Positions 1 to 9,072 of a stretch of DNA of 64,000 nucleotides are shown here, one piece after another; position 1 is the first letter of the stretch, and every line of letters begins with the position of its first letter. The position numbers and the translations under genes were made by a program. Origin of the DNA: Caulobacter sp. RHG1 (GTDB lineage: Bacteria; Pseudomonadota; Alphaproteobacteria; Caulobacterales; Caulobacteraceae); the NCBI RefSeq assembly GCF_013181195.1, contig NZ_SMZP01000001.1:744001-808000 (forward strand), written 5' to 3'. The notes beneath the pieces are model-generated. The model ran no database searches. It saw only the letters and a program-made list of their open reading frames with translations, and had not been told where the DNA came from.

Positions 1-35
1 GCTCTTGCAGACCGGGTGTCTACCCCAAGCCCTCA

Positions 36-60
36 GAGCCTTTCTGTTCCAGAAAGGCTC
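36..60. other. 11-bp stem-loop 3' of the TonB receptor gene
   Basis: GAGCCTTTCTG and CAGAAAGGCTC form a perfect 11-bp stem around a 3-base loop. It lies about 60 bases past the stop of the minus-strand receptor gene. Neither strand has a strong T-run next to it, so it is either a weak terminator or an RNA-protecting hairpin. It could equally belong to a plus-strand gene outside the window. Confidence 0.45.
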
Positions 61-119
61 CGCGCTTTTGCTTTGAGCGCGTCCGGGCGGCGAACCGCCC
101 ACACTTCGCCTGACGCGCT

Positions 120-2840
120 CTAGAAGTTGAAGCGCACGCCGCCGACGTAGCGGCGACCGAACTTCTCGTACTCGATCGGATAGCGCGACTGGTCGCCGTA
201 GCGGCGCGAGCCCTGGTTGGTCAGGTTGCTGGCGTCGAAGAACACTTCGACGTTCTTGTTGACCCGATAGCGGGCCGAGAAGTCCAGCTCCTCGTCGCTG
301 TCCCAGAAGATGTCGCCGTTGTCGCTGGCGTAGGACACGCCATTGCTGACGCGGCGCGCGCCCACCGACTGGCCCCACGGCGTGCGGTACTGGTAGGCCA
401 GACGCAGGGTCATGCCGTACTTTTCGTAGATGGCCTGGACGTTGTAGACGGCGTCCGAGGTGCCCAGCACCGAGATCGTACGGGCCGGCACGGGACCAAC
501 CGCCGCCAGGTCGACTTCCGACGAGGTCCAGGTGCCCGACAGGCGCGTGCCGAAGCCGCCCAGCCAGCTGGGCAGGCCGCGCTCCTGGACGAAGGTTTCG
601 GCCGTGCCGCTGAAGAACACTTCCAGGCCCTTCAGGTGACCCGAGCCGGCGTTGCCGATCTGGGTGACCGTGTAGTCGGAGCGATCGACGCCACCGCTGT
701 TGAGCGCGGTGCTGCCGAATGGACGCGTGGTCTGGACCAGCACATCCTTCAGGTCCTTGTAGAACAGACCCGCCGAGATGAAGGTCTCGCGGCCGGCGTA
801 CCATTCCAGATAGGTGTCGAGGCCGATCTGGCGCTCAGGCTTGGCGTCCGGGTTGCCGCCCGAGATCGCCTCGTCGGCGTCGACGAAGGTGTAGTTCGGA
901 CGCAGATCGTCGAAGTCGGCGCGCGAGGCCGAGGTGGTGACGCCGACGCGCAGCTTGAGGTCTTCGCGCAGGTTCCAGTTCACGTGGGCGCTGGGGTAGA
1001 ACAGCGTCACGTCGTTCTTGGTCTTGACCGCACGCCAGTCGCGCGTCGTCGCGTTAGGCGTAAAGTCGACAAAGGCTTGGCCGTGGTTCTGGATGTGCTC
1101 GACGCGCAGGCCGTAGACCACGTTACCCCAGTCGAAACGGGTGGTGCCCATGGCGTAGCCGGCGGTGATCGTCTCGCCCACGCGCCAGTAGTTGCCGGTC
1201 GTGTCGTTCTTCCGCGCCCCACCGGTTGCGATCAGGTTGTCCACGAACGCCTTGGTGACGTCCTTGTCGGTGTAGCGGAAGGTGTAGTTGAGCTTCTGGC
1301 TGCCCAGATAGTCGATGTCGCTGGCCAGTTGCGCCCAGGTCGGCGTCACGCCTGAGAAGGGAAGGTTGGTGAAGCTGCTTTCGCGCGACTTCTTGGTGCG
1401 GTCGGTCCACAGGCCGCCGAACTCGAACTTGGTCTCGTGGCCGCCCAGCTCGGCTTCATAGTCGAAGTCGGCCTTGGCGGTGTAGGCGTTGGTGAAATCG
1501 CCGCCCTTGAGGTTGCCGGCGCTGTTCATCGGGAACTGGAAGTCCTCGATGTTCATCACCTGGGCGCCCTTGGTGCGGGCGCCGGTGACGCCGCCGGTCT
1601 GGAACAGCTTCACGGTGTTCACGTCGCCGTTGCGGAAGTCATATTCCACAGTCGGGCGCAGCAGGAAGCTGGACGGGCTCTGGAAGGCCACCGTCACCGG
1701 GGTGTCGCGGCCGTCCTGGGTGAAGGTGTAGTTCAGGCGCCAGGTGGCGCTGAGCTTGTTCCACTTGTGCTCGCCGCCGATCGTGTTGGTCGACATCGCT
1801 TCCTTGGTGTCGCGATAGTCGATGCGGGCGTTGATGCGCGCGCCGTAGCTGGTCCCGAAGGTCGGGTCATTGCCGTTGACATAGGCGGCAGTGAGATAGC
1901 CGGCGCCGGCCGCGTTCGTGCCCTGGTCCAGACGGAAGATGAAATTGTCGCGCAGCTCGTCGTCGTGGAAGTAGGTGTTGACGGTGCTGAAGAAGACCGA
2001 ATTGTTGTCGTCGAACTTGTAGTCCAGGCGGACCGTCGCCGACATGTTCTCGCGGGTCAGGCGATAGTGCTTGTTCTCGTGCTCGCGCGCGAAGTGCTTG
2101 TTGGAATCGAAGGCGTTGAACAGGTAGGGATCGGTTTCCCAGTTGTCGGTCGCCATCTCGCGCGAATAGTACGAAGCCTGGGCCACGACGCCCAGCTTGT
2201 CGGCGAAGACGTTCGAATAGACCAGATTGGCGTCGATCTCGTCGCCGCCGCCCAGCTTCACACGGCCCAGGCCCAGCTTACCGTTGATGCGCTGGCCGTT
2301 GTAGTCGAACGCACGGCGCGTGCGGATGTCGACGTTACCGGCGACGGTGTCGCCCGGCATCGACGGCACGATAGCCTTCTCGACGGTGATCAGGCTGGCG
2401 ATGGCCGACGGAATGTTGTCGAAGCGGGTCGAACGGCCTTCCGGGCTGACGACGCTGAGGCCGTCGAACGACAGGGTCGTCCAGTAGACCGGCGCGCCGC
2501 GCAGGTTGATGTAGCGGGCCTGACCCTGGTCGCGCTCGACGCCCACGCCCGGCAGGCGGCCGACGGCGAAGGCGATGTTCTGGTCCGGCAGGGCGCCGAC
2601 CGCGTCGGCCGACAGGACGCTGACCAGCGAGTCCGAGTTCTTCTGAATCTGCAGCGCCACGGCCTGGCTCTCGGCCATCGGGCGGCGGCCCGTGACGATG
2701 ACGTCGCTGACGGACGTGTTGTCGTCCTCTGCGCCGACAGTGGTCACTTCAGCGCGGGCGGCGCCCACGGCGGTGGCGGCGATGACGAGCGCGAGCGCGC
2801 TCACACGGCGCAGCAGCGCCGTCTGTTGACGAATGATCAT
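120..2840 (-). CDS. TonB-dependent outer-membrane receptor
   Basis: This 906-residue outer-membrane receptor should import a ligand using energy from TonB. A signal peptide covers about residues 1-30, ending at an ARA cleavage site. A TonB-box-like stretch (VSDVIVTG, about 44-51) follows. The plug domain contains the VSVLSADAVGALPDQN segment typical of the FepA/sugar-receptor branch common in Caulobacter and Xanthomonas. The beta-barrel ends in an aromatic-rich tail finishing in Phe, the usual outer-membrane insertion signal. The start is the ATG at 2840. No transporter or enzyme next to it reveals the substrate; a carbohydrate or siderophore is only a guess from the family. It appears to be a single-gene unit. 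Confidence 0.93.
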   Translation of the reverse strand: MIIRQQTALLRRVSALALVIAATAVGAARAEVTTVGAEDDNTSVSDVIVTGRRPMAESQAVALQIQKNSDSLVSVLSADAVGALPDQNIAFAVGRLPGVGVERDQGQARYINLRGAPVYWTTLSFDGLSVVSPEGRSTRFDNIPSAIASLITVEKAIVPSMPGDTVAGNVDIRTRRAFDYNGQRINGKLGLGRVKLGGGDEIDANLVYSNVFADKLGVVAQASYYSREMATDNWETDPYLFNAFDSNKHFAREHENKHYRLTRENMSATVRLDYKFDDNNSVFFSTVNTYFHDDELRDNFIFRLDQGTNAAGAGYLTAAYVNGNDPTFGTSYGARINARIDYRDTKEAMSTNTIGGEHKWNKLSATWRLNYTFTQDGRDTPVTVAFQSPSSFLLRPTVEYDFRNGDVNTVKLFQTGGVTGARTKGAQVMNIEDFQFPMNSAGNLKGGDFTNAYTAKADFDYEAELGGHETKFEFGGLWTDRTKKSRESSFTNLPFSGVTPTWAQLASDIDYLGSQKLNYTFRYTDKDVTKAFVDNLIATGGARKNDTTGNYWRVGETITAGYAMGTTRFDWGNVVYGLRVEHIQNHGQAFVDFTPNATTRDWRAVKTKNDVTLFYPSAHVNWNLREDLKLRVGVTTSASRADFDDLRPNYTFVDADEAISGGNPDAKPERQIGLDTYLEWYAGRETFISAGLFYKDLKDVLVQTTRPFGSTALNSGGVDRSDYTVTQIGNAGSGHLKGLEVFFSGTAETFVQERGLPSWLGGFGTRLSGTWTSSEVDLAAVGPVPARTISVLGTSDAVYNVQAIYEKYGMTLRLAYQYRTPWGQSVGARRVSNGVSYASDNGDIFWDSDEELDFSARYRVNKNVEVFFDASNLTNQGSRRYGDQSRYPIEYEKFGRRYVGGVRFNF

Positions 2841-2958
2841 GAAATAACCCCCGAGAACCCCTCGCTTTGCGCGATTGAAGGCCTCGGACGGGCTGTTACC
2901 GACTAGACGCGGCTAGTACGCGACAGTTCCACGACAGACTCGTGACAGCGAAGCTCAA

Positions 2959-3759
2959 CTAGGCCGCGCGGCCGCCCTCGTCGGTCATGAAGCCCATCAG
3001 GGCGTCGATCCGCTTGAGCAGTTCGACGCGGCCGCTCGTGCCGGCCAGATCCGCGCCCATGAAGGTTCCCAGCGCCTCGGCGGCCTGGATCAGGCGGGCG
3101 TCCTTGACCGCTTCGCCGACGCGACGCAGCTCCACCGCCTGGGCGGCGAGGGCGCGGCGGGCCTGGGCCGGATCGGTGTCCAGCGCCGTGGCGGCCGACT
3201 TGACGATGCGCAGGGCCTGGGACAGGCGCGCGGCGGGCGTGCCGGCCGCATCGGCCTTGCGCTTGCGCGGACCCTTGTAGTCGGCCGAGTTGAAGCGACG
3301 GCGATCGGGGCCGACATAGGCTACGGCCTCGATCCAGTCGCGCGGCTTCAGGGCCACCGCTTCCAGGCGGCGCTCCAGATCCTTGATCGTGAACGGCTTG
3401 CGCATGAACTCGTGCACGCCCGAATCGCGCGCGCCGAAGATGGTCTCGGCCGTCGCTTCGGCCGTGCACATGATGATCGGCGCCTCGCGGCAGCTCAGGT
3501 CGCTGCGGCGGATCTTGCGGGTGAAAGCCAGGCCGTCGACGCCCTGCTGGGCGTGCTCGATGAAGATCAGCTGCGGATCGGTCGCCCGGGCCATGGCGTA
3601 GCCCTTCTCCGCGCTGGGCGCGGCGAACATCTGCACCGCGCCCAGCGGACGCAGGTGCTCGGCCAACAAGCGCGCGGTCGCCGGATTGGGGTCCACGACC
3701 AGCACCCGCTGCACCTTAGAGGCGACACGCTGAAGATTGCGCACGTTCCCGTCGAACAC
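2959..3759 (-). CDS. cleD: CleD-like CheY-type response regulator with arginine-rich c-di-GMP-binding segment
   Basis: A receiver domain spans about residues 17-135. It is followed by an arginine-rich stretch beginning GPDRRRF (150-156) and continuing to GPRKRK, then an alpha-helical C-terminal domain to residue 266. Cle proteins of C. crescentus are CheY-like regulators that bind c-di-GMP through exactly such a segment and act on the flagellar motor. The symbol rests on my memory of CleD and on matching gene order. In this copy the expected phospho-acceptor Asp is Glu68 (sequence LIFIEHAQ) and the acidic pair at 23-24 is Asp-Pro, while Thr99 and Lys121 are kept. Phosphorylation is therefore doubtful, and c-di-GMP may be the real input. 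It starts at the ATG at 3759. Confidence 0.8.
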   Translation of the reverse strand: MFDGNVRNLQRVASKVQRVLVVDPNPATARLLAEHLRPLGAVQMFAAPSAEKGYAMARATDPQLIFIEHAQQGVDGLAFTRKIRRSDLSCREAPIIMCTAEATAETIFGARDSGVHEFMRKPFTIKDLERRLEAVALKPRDWIEAVAYVGPDRRRFNSADYKGPRKRKADAAGTPAARLSQALRIVKSAATALDTDPAQARRALAAQAVELRRVGEAVKDARLIQAAEALGTFMGADLAGTSGRVELLKRIDALMGFMTDEGGRAA

Positions 3760-3808
3760 GGACCTGGGGCTCCTCGAATCTAGACCAAGAGCTTTAGGCC
3801 TAGTTCGT

Positions 3809-3840
3809 AAAAAACGCCTTGATGATTTTCGGGCGTTAAC
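3809..3840 (-). terminator. rho-independent terminator of the 382-residue gene
   Basis: Read on the minus strand, AACGCC pairs with GGCGTT around a 13-base loop and is followed at once by TTTT. It begins a few bases after the TAA stop of the gene ending at 3845, so it fits that gene and separates it from cleD downstream. Confidence 0.6.
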
Positions 3841-3844
3841 TGCC

Positions 3845-4993
3845 TTAGCTGGCCATCGGTACGGAGAGGCCCGCCTCGAAGTCCTGGAAGATGTCGATCG
3901 CCTCTTCGACGTCGACGGTCAGGGCTTCGCCCGCCGGGAAACGATAACGCCAATAGCTGGAGATGTGTGAGATCACTCCCACCCGCTCGCCCAGCGACAG
4001 GAACATTTCCGGGGCGCGCATCAGGAACTCGCGGAAGGCCTGAGGGCGGCCGTTCTCGATCAGGTCCTCGAAGGCGTCGTCATAGACCTTGAGCGTGCGC
4101 ATGATCGCCGAGCGCTCGACCAGCACCCCGCCTTGCAGGCGGCGGCGGGCGTCGTCGACATAGCGGCCGGTTTCGGCGTCGCGATTACCGGTGACGATGA
4201 CCCGGCCCAGCTCCTGGCCCACGGCGGTCAGCTGAGGCCAAAGGCGGGTCAGCATCCACTTGTAGTAGAGGAAGCCCTTCCAGCTGAAGACGCCTTCCTT
4301 GAAGCTCTCGCCTTCCATGACCAGGGTCTGGCGCAGAGGTTCGAGACGCTCGTCGACGTCGGTGGACAGCAGGGCCTCGACCAGACGCGCGGCATGGGCT
4401 CGGCCGACGCCGCGCGAGCCGCGATAGGCCAGCTCGATCAGCCGCGAGATCTCCATCGTCACGAAGCCTTGCATGGCCTCGAGATCGGCCATGGACAGCG
4501 CGAAATAGCAGTTGGCCACCAACACGCCGTGCTGGCGCAGGTGCTCGCGCATCAGGAACGGATCCAGCGACGGCAGCATGTCGATCAGGCGCAGGGTCGC
4601 CAGATCCCGGCTCATGTCGCTGGAGGCGTTAGTCGCCTCGATGATGAGGTCGGTCCAGCCGCGCTGGCCCACGAACACAGACTGGCCGCCCAGGCCAAGG
4701 TCGGTGCGGTCGAAGGGAATGATGATCTTGGTCGCCGTCGGCCGCGCTTCGTCGAACAGATAGAAGTCGTCGTTGCGCAGGCGGTGCTTCAGCACGAGGG
4801 CGGTGTTCAGCACGCGGTTGCGGAACAGCGGGGCCTGCAGATATTCGGGACGCTTGCTGCTGTCGGCCTCGACGGCGATCAGGTTCAGCACGCGACTGGT
4901 CGAGGCCGTGCGCTCGAGAGCGCGCAGGCTGCGCATCACCCGATCAGCCTTGTTGAGCGGCTTCGGCTTGTGACGACGCGCGAGTGCGGACAC
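3845..4993 (-). CDS. conserved hypothetical protein, 382 aa
   Basis: I do not recognise this protein. It is predicted cytoplasmic: there is no signal peptide or obvious membrane helix, and the N-terminus is very basic (RRHKPKPLNKADR). It is rich in charged helices, with LRALERT near residue 24, a patch TKIIIPFDRTDLGLGG near 88-103, and VDVEEAIDIFQDFEAG near the C-terminus. It lies between a hybrid kinase and a CleD-like regulator on the same strand but has its own terminator after the stop, so it is probably a separate unit. The ATG at 4993 is the first start. A role in the same signalling or motility system is possible from position only. Confidence 0.8.
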   Translation of the reverse strand: MSALARRHKPKPLNKADRVMRSLRALERTASTSRVLNLIAVEADSSKRPEYLQAPLFRNRVLNTALVLKHRLRNDDFYLFDEARPTATKIIIPFDRTDLGLGGQSVFVGQRGWTDLIIEATNASSDMSRDLATLRLIDMLPSLDPFLMREHLRQHGVLVANCYFALSMADLEAMQGFVTMEISRLIELAYRGSRGVGRAHAARLVEALLSTDVDERLEPLRQTLVMEGESFKEGVFSWKGFLYYKWMLTRLWPQLTAVGQELGRVIVTGNRDAETGRYVDDARRRLQGGVLVERSAIMRTLKVYDDAFEDLIENGRPQAFREFLMRAPEMFLSLGERVGVISHISSYWRYRFPAGEALTVDVEEAIDIFQDFEAGLSVPMAS

Positions 4994-5094
4994 GGAACCC
5001 CCTAGGTCTGTAAGGGGTCCTGGATACGGCCAAGTCGGCTAACAAACGCTAACCAAGCGGCGTCCGACCGTCCGTACGCAACCGAAAGTGGGTA

Positions 5095-6756
5095 TCAGGC
5101 CGTCAAGCGCGTTTCGGGCGGCGCGCTGGCCCGGCACAGGCCGGCCACCGTGGCCAACAGGCCCGCCGGCTGGATCGGCTTGGGGTGGGCGTCGTCGAAG
5201 CCCTGGCTCAGCAGGCGCTCGGCGTCGCCGACCATGGCGTCGGCGGTCAGGGCCACCACCGGCATGTCGACGCGGCCGCCCTCGCCCGCCCGGATGCGGC
5301 GGACGGTTTCGACACCGTCCATCACCGGCATGTGCACATCCATCAGCACGACGTCGAAGTCCTCGCCGCGCAGGCGGGCCAGGGCGGTGTGGCCGTCATC
5401 GACCGTGGCCACCGAGACGTCGGCGGCCTCGAGAATGGCGCGAGCCACCATCTGGTTGACGCGATTGTCGTCGACCACCAGCACCCGCACGCCCGTCAGG
5501 TCGAGGCTGGGCGCGACGTCGATCCCTTCGCCCGGCGCGGCGGCGGTCGGCAGGGCCAGGCGGACTGTGAAGGTCGAGCCCTGCCCCGGCGTGCTCTCGA
5601 CGCCGATCTCGCCACCCATCATCGTCGCCAGCTGCCGGCAGATGGCCAGGCCCAGGCCCGTGCCGCCAAACCGGCGGGCGGTCGAGCGATCGCCTTGCGA
5701 GAACGGGATGAACAGGCGCGAGCACTGCTCGGCGCTCATGCCGACGCCGGTGTCCGAGACGGCCAGCAGGATGCCGCCGGGCGTCGCCACGATATGGACG
5801 GCCACGCGGCCGGTCTCGGTGAACTTCAGGGCGTTCGAGACCAGATTGCGCAGGATCTGACGAACCCGGGCGTCGTCGCCGGCCAGCCAGGCGGGAGTCT
5901 CGGGGTCCACTTCCAGGACCAGGTCCACGCCCTTCAGCCGCGCGGTCTCACCCCAGACCAGCAGGATCTGGGCGGCCGACTTGCGGATGTCGAACGGCGC
6001 GCTCTCCAGCTCCAGCTTGCCCGCCTCGACCTTGGAGAGGTCCAGAATGTCGTTGAGGATGGTCAGCAGGCCGTGGCCCGACTGTTCGATCATCTCCAGA
6101 TAGTCGGCCTGACGCTGGTCCAGGCGCGTGCCGCGCAGGGCATGGGCCAGGCCCAGCACCCCGTTCATCGGCGTGCGCAGCTCGTGGCTCATCATCGCCA
6201 GGAAGGCCGACTTGGCGCGGCTGGCCTCGAGAGCGTCGGCCTCGGCCTTCTCCAGCGCCCGGGCGGCGTCACGCATCAGCCGCACGGCGTCGGCCATGTA
6301 GCCGGCCAGGCCGACGATGGCGACCAGGGCGATAGTCTTGTCCCAAGTGTTGAACTTGGTCCCCATCAGGGGCGCCAGGGTCAGGGCGATGAATGGCCCC
6401 GGCAGGATGGCCAGCATCGCCGCCCGGCTGACGGCGGCGTACTTCATCGCCTCGATCATCAGGCCGAACAGGACGATCAGCGCCGCGAACTTCATCGAGG
6501 TCGGGCCGTGGATCGCCACCAGACAGGCCATCACCGACCAGACGGTGGTGAACGCCGCCGAAGGTCCCAGACGCAGGACCGGATGGCGCACCGCCACGTC
6601 CGGCTTGAACGACAGCTGCAGATAGACCAGCCAGCCTTCCAGCAGGAAATTGGCCAGAACCCAGATCAAGGCCTGGCGCGGACCGAAGTGGAACGCCAGG
6701 AGGCCGGCGGCCACCAGCATGACGATGACGCGCGCCAGGCGGCTACGGCGGCTCAT
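5095..6756 (-). CDS. membrane hybrid sensor histidine kinase
   Basis: Using the ATG at 6756 this is 553 residues; a TTG at 6864 would add 36 residues of unlikely leader. Five or six hydrophobic helices fill roughly residues 9-155. A short coiled linker follows, then a HisKA domain with the H-box MMSHELRTP (phospho-His191), and an HATPase with NLVSNALKF, DTGVGM and GGTGLGLAI motifs. A C-terminal receiver has the phospho-Asp in VLMDVHMPVMDG and the Lys in HPKPI. All catalytic motifs are intact. A receiver on the same chain implies a phosphorelay through a separate histidine phosphotransferase. Its signal is unknown; no sensory domain other than the membrane helices is visible. Confidence 0.92.
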   Translation of the reverse strand: MSRRSRLARVIVMLVAAGLLAFHFGPRQALIWVLANFLLEGWLVYLQLSFKPDVAVRHPVLRLGPSAAFTTVWSVMACLVAIHGPTSMKFAALIVLFGLMIEAMKYAAVSRAAMLAILPGPFIALTLAPLMGTKFNTWDKTIALVAIVGLAGYMADAVRLMRDAARALEKAEADALEASRAKSAFLAMMSHELRTPMNGVLGLAHALRGTRLDQRQADYLEMIEQSGHGLLTILNDILDLSKVEAGKLELESAPFDIRKSAAQILLVWGETARLKGVDLVLEVDPETPAWLAGDDARVRQILRNLVSNALKFTETGRVAVHIVATPGGILLAVSDTGVGMSAEQCSRLFIPFSQGDRSTARRFGGTGLGLAICRQLATMMGGEIGVESTPGQGSTFTVRLALPTAAAPGEGIDVAPSLDLTGVRVLVVDDNRVNQMVARAILEAADVSVATVDDGHTALARLRGEDFDVVLMDVHMPVMDGVETVRRIRAGEGGRVDMPVVALTADAMVGDAERLLSQGFDDAHPKPIQPAGLLATVAGLCRASAPPETRLTA

Positions 6757-6917
6757 GATGAGAATCGCCTCATCCGCCCCGTCGTCCAGAACCTCACGCA
6801 GACCCAACGGCCGACCTTTCGTCACCACAGTTGTGGCGGACGCTAGGCGCACAACGTTCAGCAAACTTTACCAAATGGCCGACCGGCGCCGATTTAGACG
6901 CCGGCCGCGCGCTTTGC

Positions 6918-8204
6918 TCAGCCCTGGAAGGGGTCGCGCATCAGGATGGTGTCGTCTCGCTCGGGGCTGGTCGACAGCAGGGCCACCGGGGCGCCGATCA
7001 GCTCCTCGACGCGGCGCACATACTTGATGGCGTTGGCGTTGAGATCCTTGAACGAACGGGCGCCGGCGGTGCTTTCCGTCCAGCCTTCGATCTCCTCGTA
7101 GATCGGCGTGGCGGCGGCCTGGTCGCGCAGGCCGGCCGGGAGGTAGTCGACGACCTTGTCGCCGATCTTGTAGCCGACGCAGATCTTCAGCGTCTTCAGG
7201 CCGTCCAGCACGTCCAGCTTGGTCAGGGCCACGCCGTGGATGCCGTTGATCGCCACCGACTGGCGCACCAGCACCGAGTCGAACCAGCCGCAGCGGCGGG
7301 CGCGGCCGGTATTGACCCCGACCTCGCGGCCGACCGTCGACAGGTGCTGGCCGACCTCATCGAACAGCTCGGCCGGGAACGGGCCTTCGCCGACGCGGGT
7401 CGTGTAGGCCTTGACGATGCCCAGCACGAAACCGGTCGCCGACGGGCCCATGCCCGAGCCGGCCGAGGCCTGACCCGCGGCGGTGTTGGAGGAGGTGACG
7501 AACGGATAGGTGCCGTGGTCGACGTCCAGCAGCGAGCCTTGCGCGCCTTCGAACAGGATCTTGCGGCCGGCCTTGTGGGCCTGGTCCAGCACCCGCCACG
7601 CCGGCTGGGCGTAGGGCAGGATGCGCGGGGCCAGCTCCATCAGGGCGTCGAACAGCTCCTGAGCATTGGCCTCCGGCAGGTTCAGGCCGCGACGCAGGGC
7701 GCCGTGGTGGCTGAGCAGGCGCTCGATCTTCGGCTTCAGCGCTTCCGGATCGGCCAGGTCGGCGACGCGGATGGCGCGACGGCCGACCTTGTCCTCATAG
7801 GCCGGACCGATGCCGCGGCCGGTGGTGCCGATCTTCTGGGTCGAGGCGGCTTCGCGAGCCTGGTCCAGGTCGCGGTGCAGCGGCAGGATCAGGCAGGCGT
7901 TGTCAGCCAGGATCAGCAGCTCGGGCGAAATGTTGACGCCCTGGTCGGCGATCTTGTCGATCTCGCCCAGCAGGTGCCACGGATCGACCACGACGCCGTT
8001 GCCGATCACCGACAGCTTGCCCTGGACGACGCCCGAGGGCAGCAGGGCCAGCTTGTAGACCTTGCCGTCCACCACCAGCGTGTGGCCGGCGTTGTGGCCG
8101 CCCTGGAAGCGAACGACGACATCGGCTCGGTTGCTGAGCCAGTCGACGATCTTGCCCTTGCCTTCATCGCCCCACTGGGCGCCGACGACGGTCACGTTGG
8201 CCAT
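6918..8204 (-). CDS. purA: adenylosuccinate synthetase
   Basis: PurA joins aspartate to IMP using GTP, the first committed step from IMP to AMP. At 428 residues it has the standard length. The GTP loop GDEGKGK sits at 12-18 with catalytic Asp13, and His41 lies in GGHNAGHT. The IMP-binding segment [13 protein letters not shown] and the C-terminal guanine-binding TSPERDD are all present. The ATG at 8204 opens the canonical [17 protein letters not shown] start. It appears monocistronic: the kinase gene on the same strand starts 161 bases after its stop, and the upstream deacylase stops 122 bases before its start. Confidence 0.98.
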   Translation of the reverse strand: MANVTVVGAQWGDEGKGKIVDWLSNRADVVVRFQGGHNAGHTLVVDGKVYKLALLPSGVVQGKLSVIGNGVVVDPWHLLGEIDKIADQGVNISPELLILADNACLILPLHRDLDQAREAASTQKIGTTGRGIGPAYEDKVGRRAIRVADLADPEALKPKIERLLSHHGALRRGLNLPEANAQELFDALMELAPRILPYAQPAWRVLDQAHKAGRKILFEGAQGSLLDVDHGTYPFVTSSNTAAGQASAGSGMGPSATGFVLGIVKAYTTRVGEGPFPAELFDEVGQHLSTVGREVGVNTGRARRCGWFDSVLVRQSVAINGIHGVALTKLDVLDGLKTLKICVGYKIGDKVVDYLPAGLRDQAAATPIYEEIEGWTESTAGARSFKDLNANAIKYVRRVEELIGAPVALLSTSPERDDTILMRDPFQG

Positions 8205-8326
8205 GATGGAGATACGCCTTATCGCCCGCCGGGTGACGTCACAGGGTCCTTCGACAGGACTCGACCCAGGACGTTTCGCAGATTTTAGGCGGCGTCGCGG
8301 GCGGCGTCGAAACGCGCCTCACGAAG

Positions 8327-8935
8327 TCAGAAGGCGTAAACCAGCCGAACCCCTGCGTCGTCAAGCCCCTGGTTCTTGCCGCGGTGGAAGATCTGGCCAT
8401 TCGACAGGTGGGTGTAGCTCAGCTCCACCGACACGCGGTCGCTGACCTGATAGCCCAGAGCCAGTTCGGGTTCGAACAGCACCTTCGAGCCGAAATCGAT
8501 GCGCGTGTAGTAGAGGTGCGTGCGGCGCGCGCGCTCTTCCGGCGTCAGGTTCGGGGCGTTGGCGGGCGGCAGGCCCGCCTCGCCGTCCGTATAGGCCAGA
8601 CCCATGCCGGGACGCAGATAGAACCCGCCCGGCTGGCCCAGATCGATCTTCCAGTTCAGGCCGGCGGCTACGAAGTTGGAGGTGTTCTTGCTGTTGATCG
8701 ACACCATGGCGTGGGCTTGCGGACGCCCCAGCCAGCGCAGGCTCTCGATGCGGTCGGTGCGATAGCCCAGGTGAACATCGACGCCCTTCTCGCGACCGGC
8801 CGCGCCCAGACCAACCGCCTCGCCGATGAAGGTCACGTCATGCTTGAAAAGGCCTGCATACACCTCGCCGGCCCAAGCAGGCGCGGCGCAGCCAAGCGCG
8901 GCAAACGCCGCGGCGGCGAACATGGCGGTCTTCAT
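8327..8935 (-). CDS. PagL-like lipid A 3-O-deacylase
   Basis: This 202-residue outer-membrane beta-barrel begins with a signal peptide cleaved after AWA (about residue 22). PagL enzymes remove the 3-linked acyl chain of lipid A with a His-Ser-Glu triad. Here the SYTHLSNG motif gives His176 and Ser178, matching the family's YEHxSN motif, and the last strand ends in VRLVYAF with a terminal Phe. I could not place the third triad residue with confidence, since the sequence after Ser178 has Gln/Asp rather than an obvious Glu. It is transcribed alone, back to back with the dehydratase gene. Confidence 0.85.
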   Translation of the reverse strand: MKTAMFAAAAFAALGCAAPAWAGEVYAGLFKHDVTFIGEAVGLGAAGREKGVDVHLGYRTDRIESLRWLGRPQAHAMVSINSKNTSNFVAAGLNWKIDLGQPGGFYLRPGMGLAYTDGEAGLPPANAPNLTPEERARRTHLYYTRIDFGSKVLFEPELALGYQVSDRVSVELSYTHLSNGQIFHRGKNQGLDDAGVRLVYAF

Positions 8936-9072
8936 CGAATGGTCCTGAACAGCTGAGCCCCCAGCTCATATATGGGCCTAACGGCAAAGGTCGGAAAGAG
9001 TTTCGCGACTGCAACATTCGCTTCGCGTCCGGAGTATTCAAAAGGCCGCTCTTCGGCTCTAGAACCAACGCC

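Noticed and set aside
1437..2906. Long plus-strand open frame opposite the first TonB receptor gene
   Set aside because: It is a Val/Ala/Glu/Arg-rich mirror of a strong receptor gene, with no motif, and arises from high GC content in the third codon position. Similar long antisense frames at 5185-6846, 6831-8288, 41481-42917 and 53-kb genes were dropped for the same reason.
3837..3850. TTAA-type CtrA box near 3.84 kb
   Set aside because: The two half-sites are 5 bases apart instead of 7, and they lie in a terminator region, not a promoter.
6757..6864. Extra 36 residues at the start of the hybrid kinase from a TTG codon
   Set aside because: The added stretch is not hydrophobic and uses a rare start, while ATG 6756 opens directly into a basic leader and the first membrane helix.
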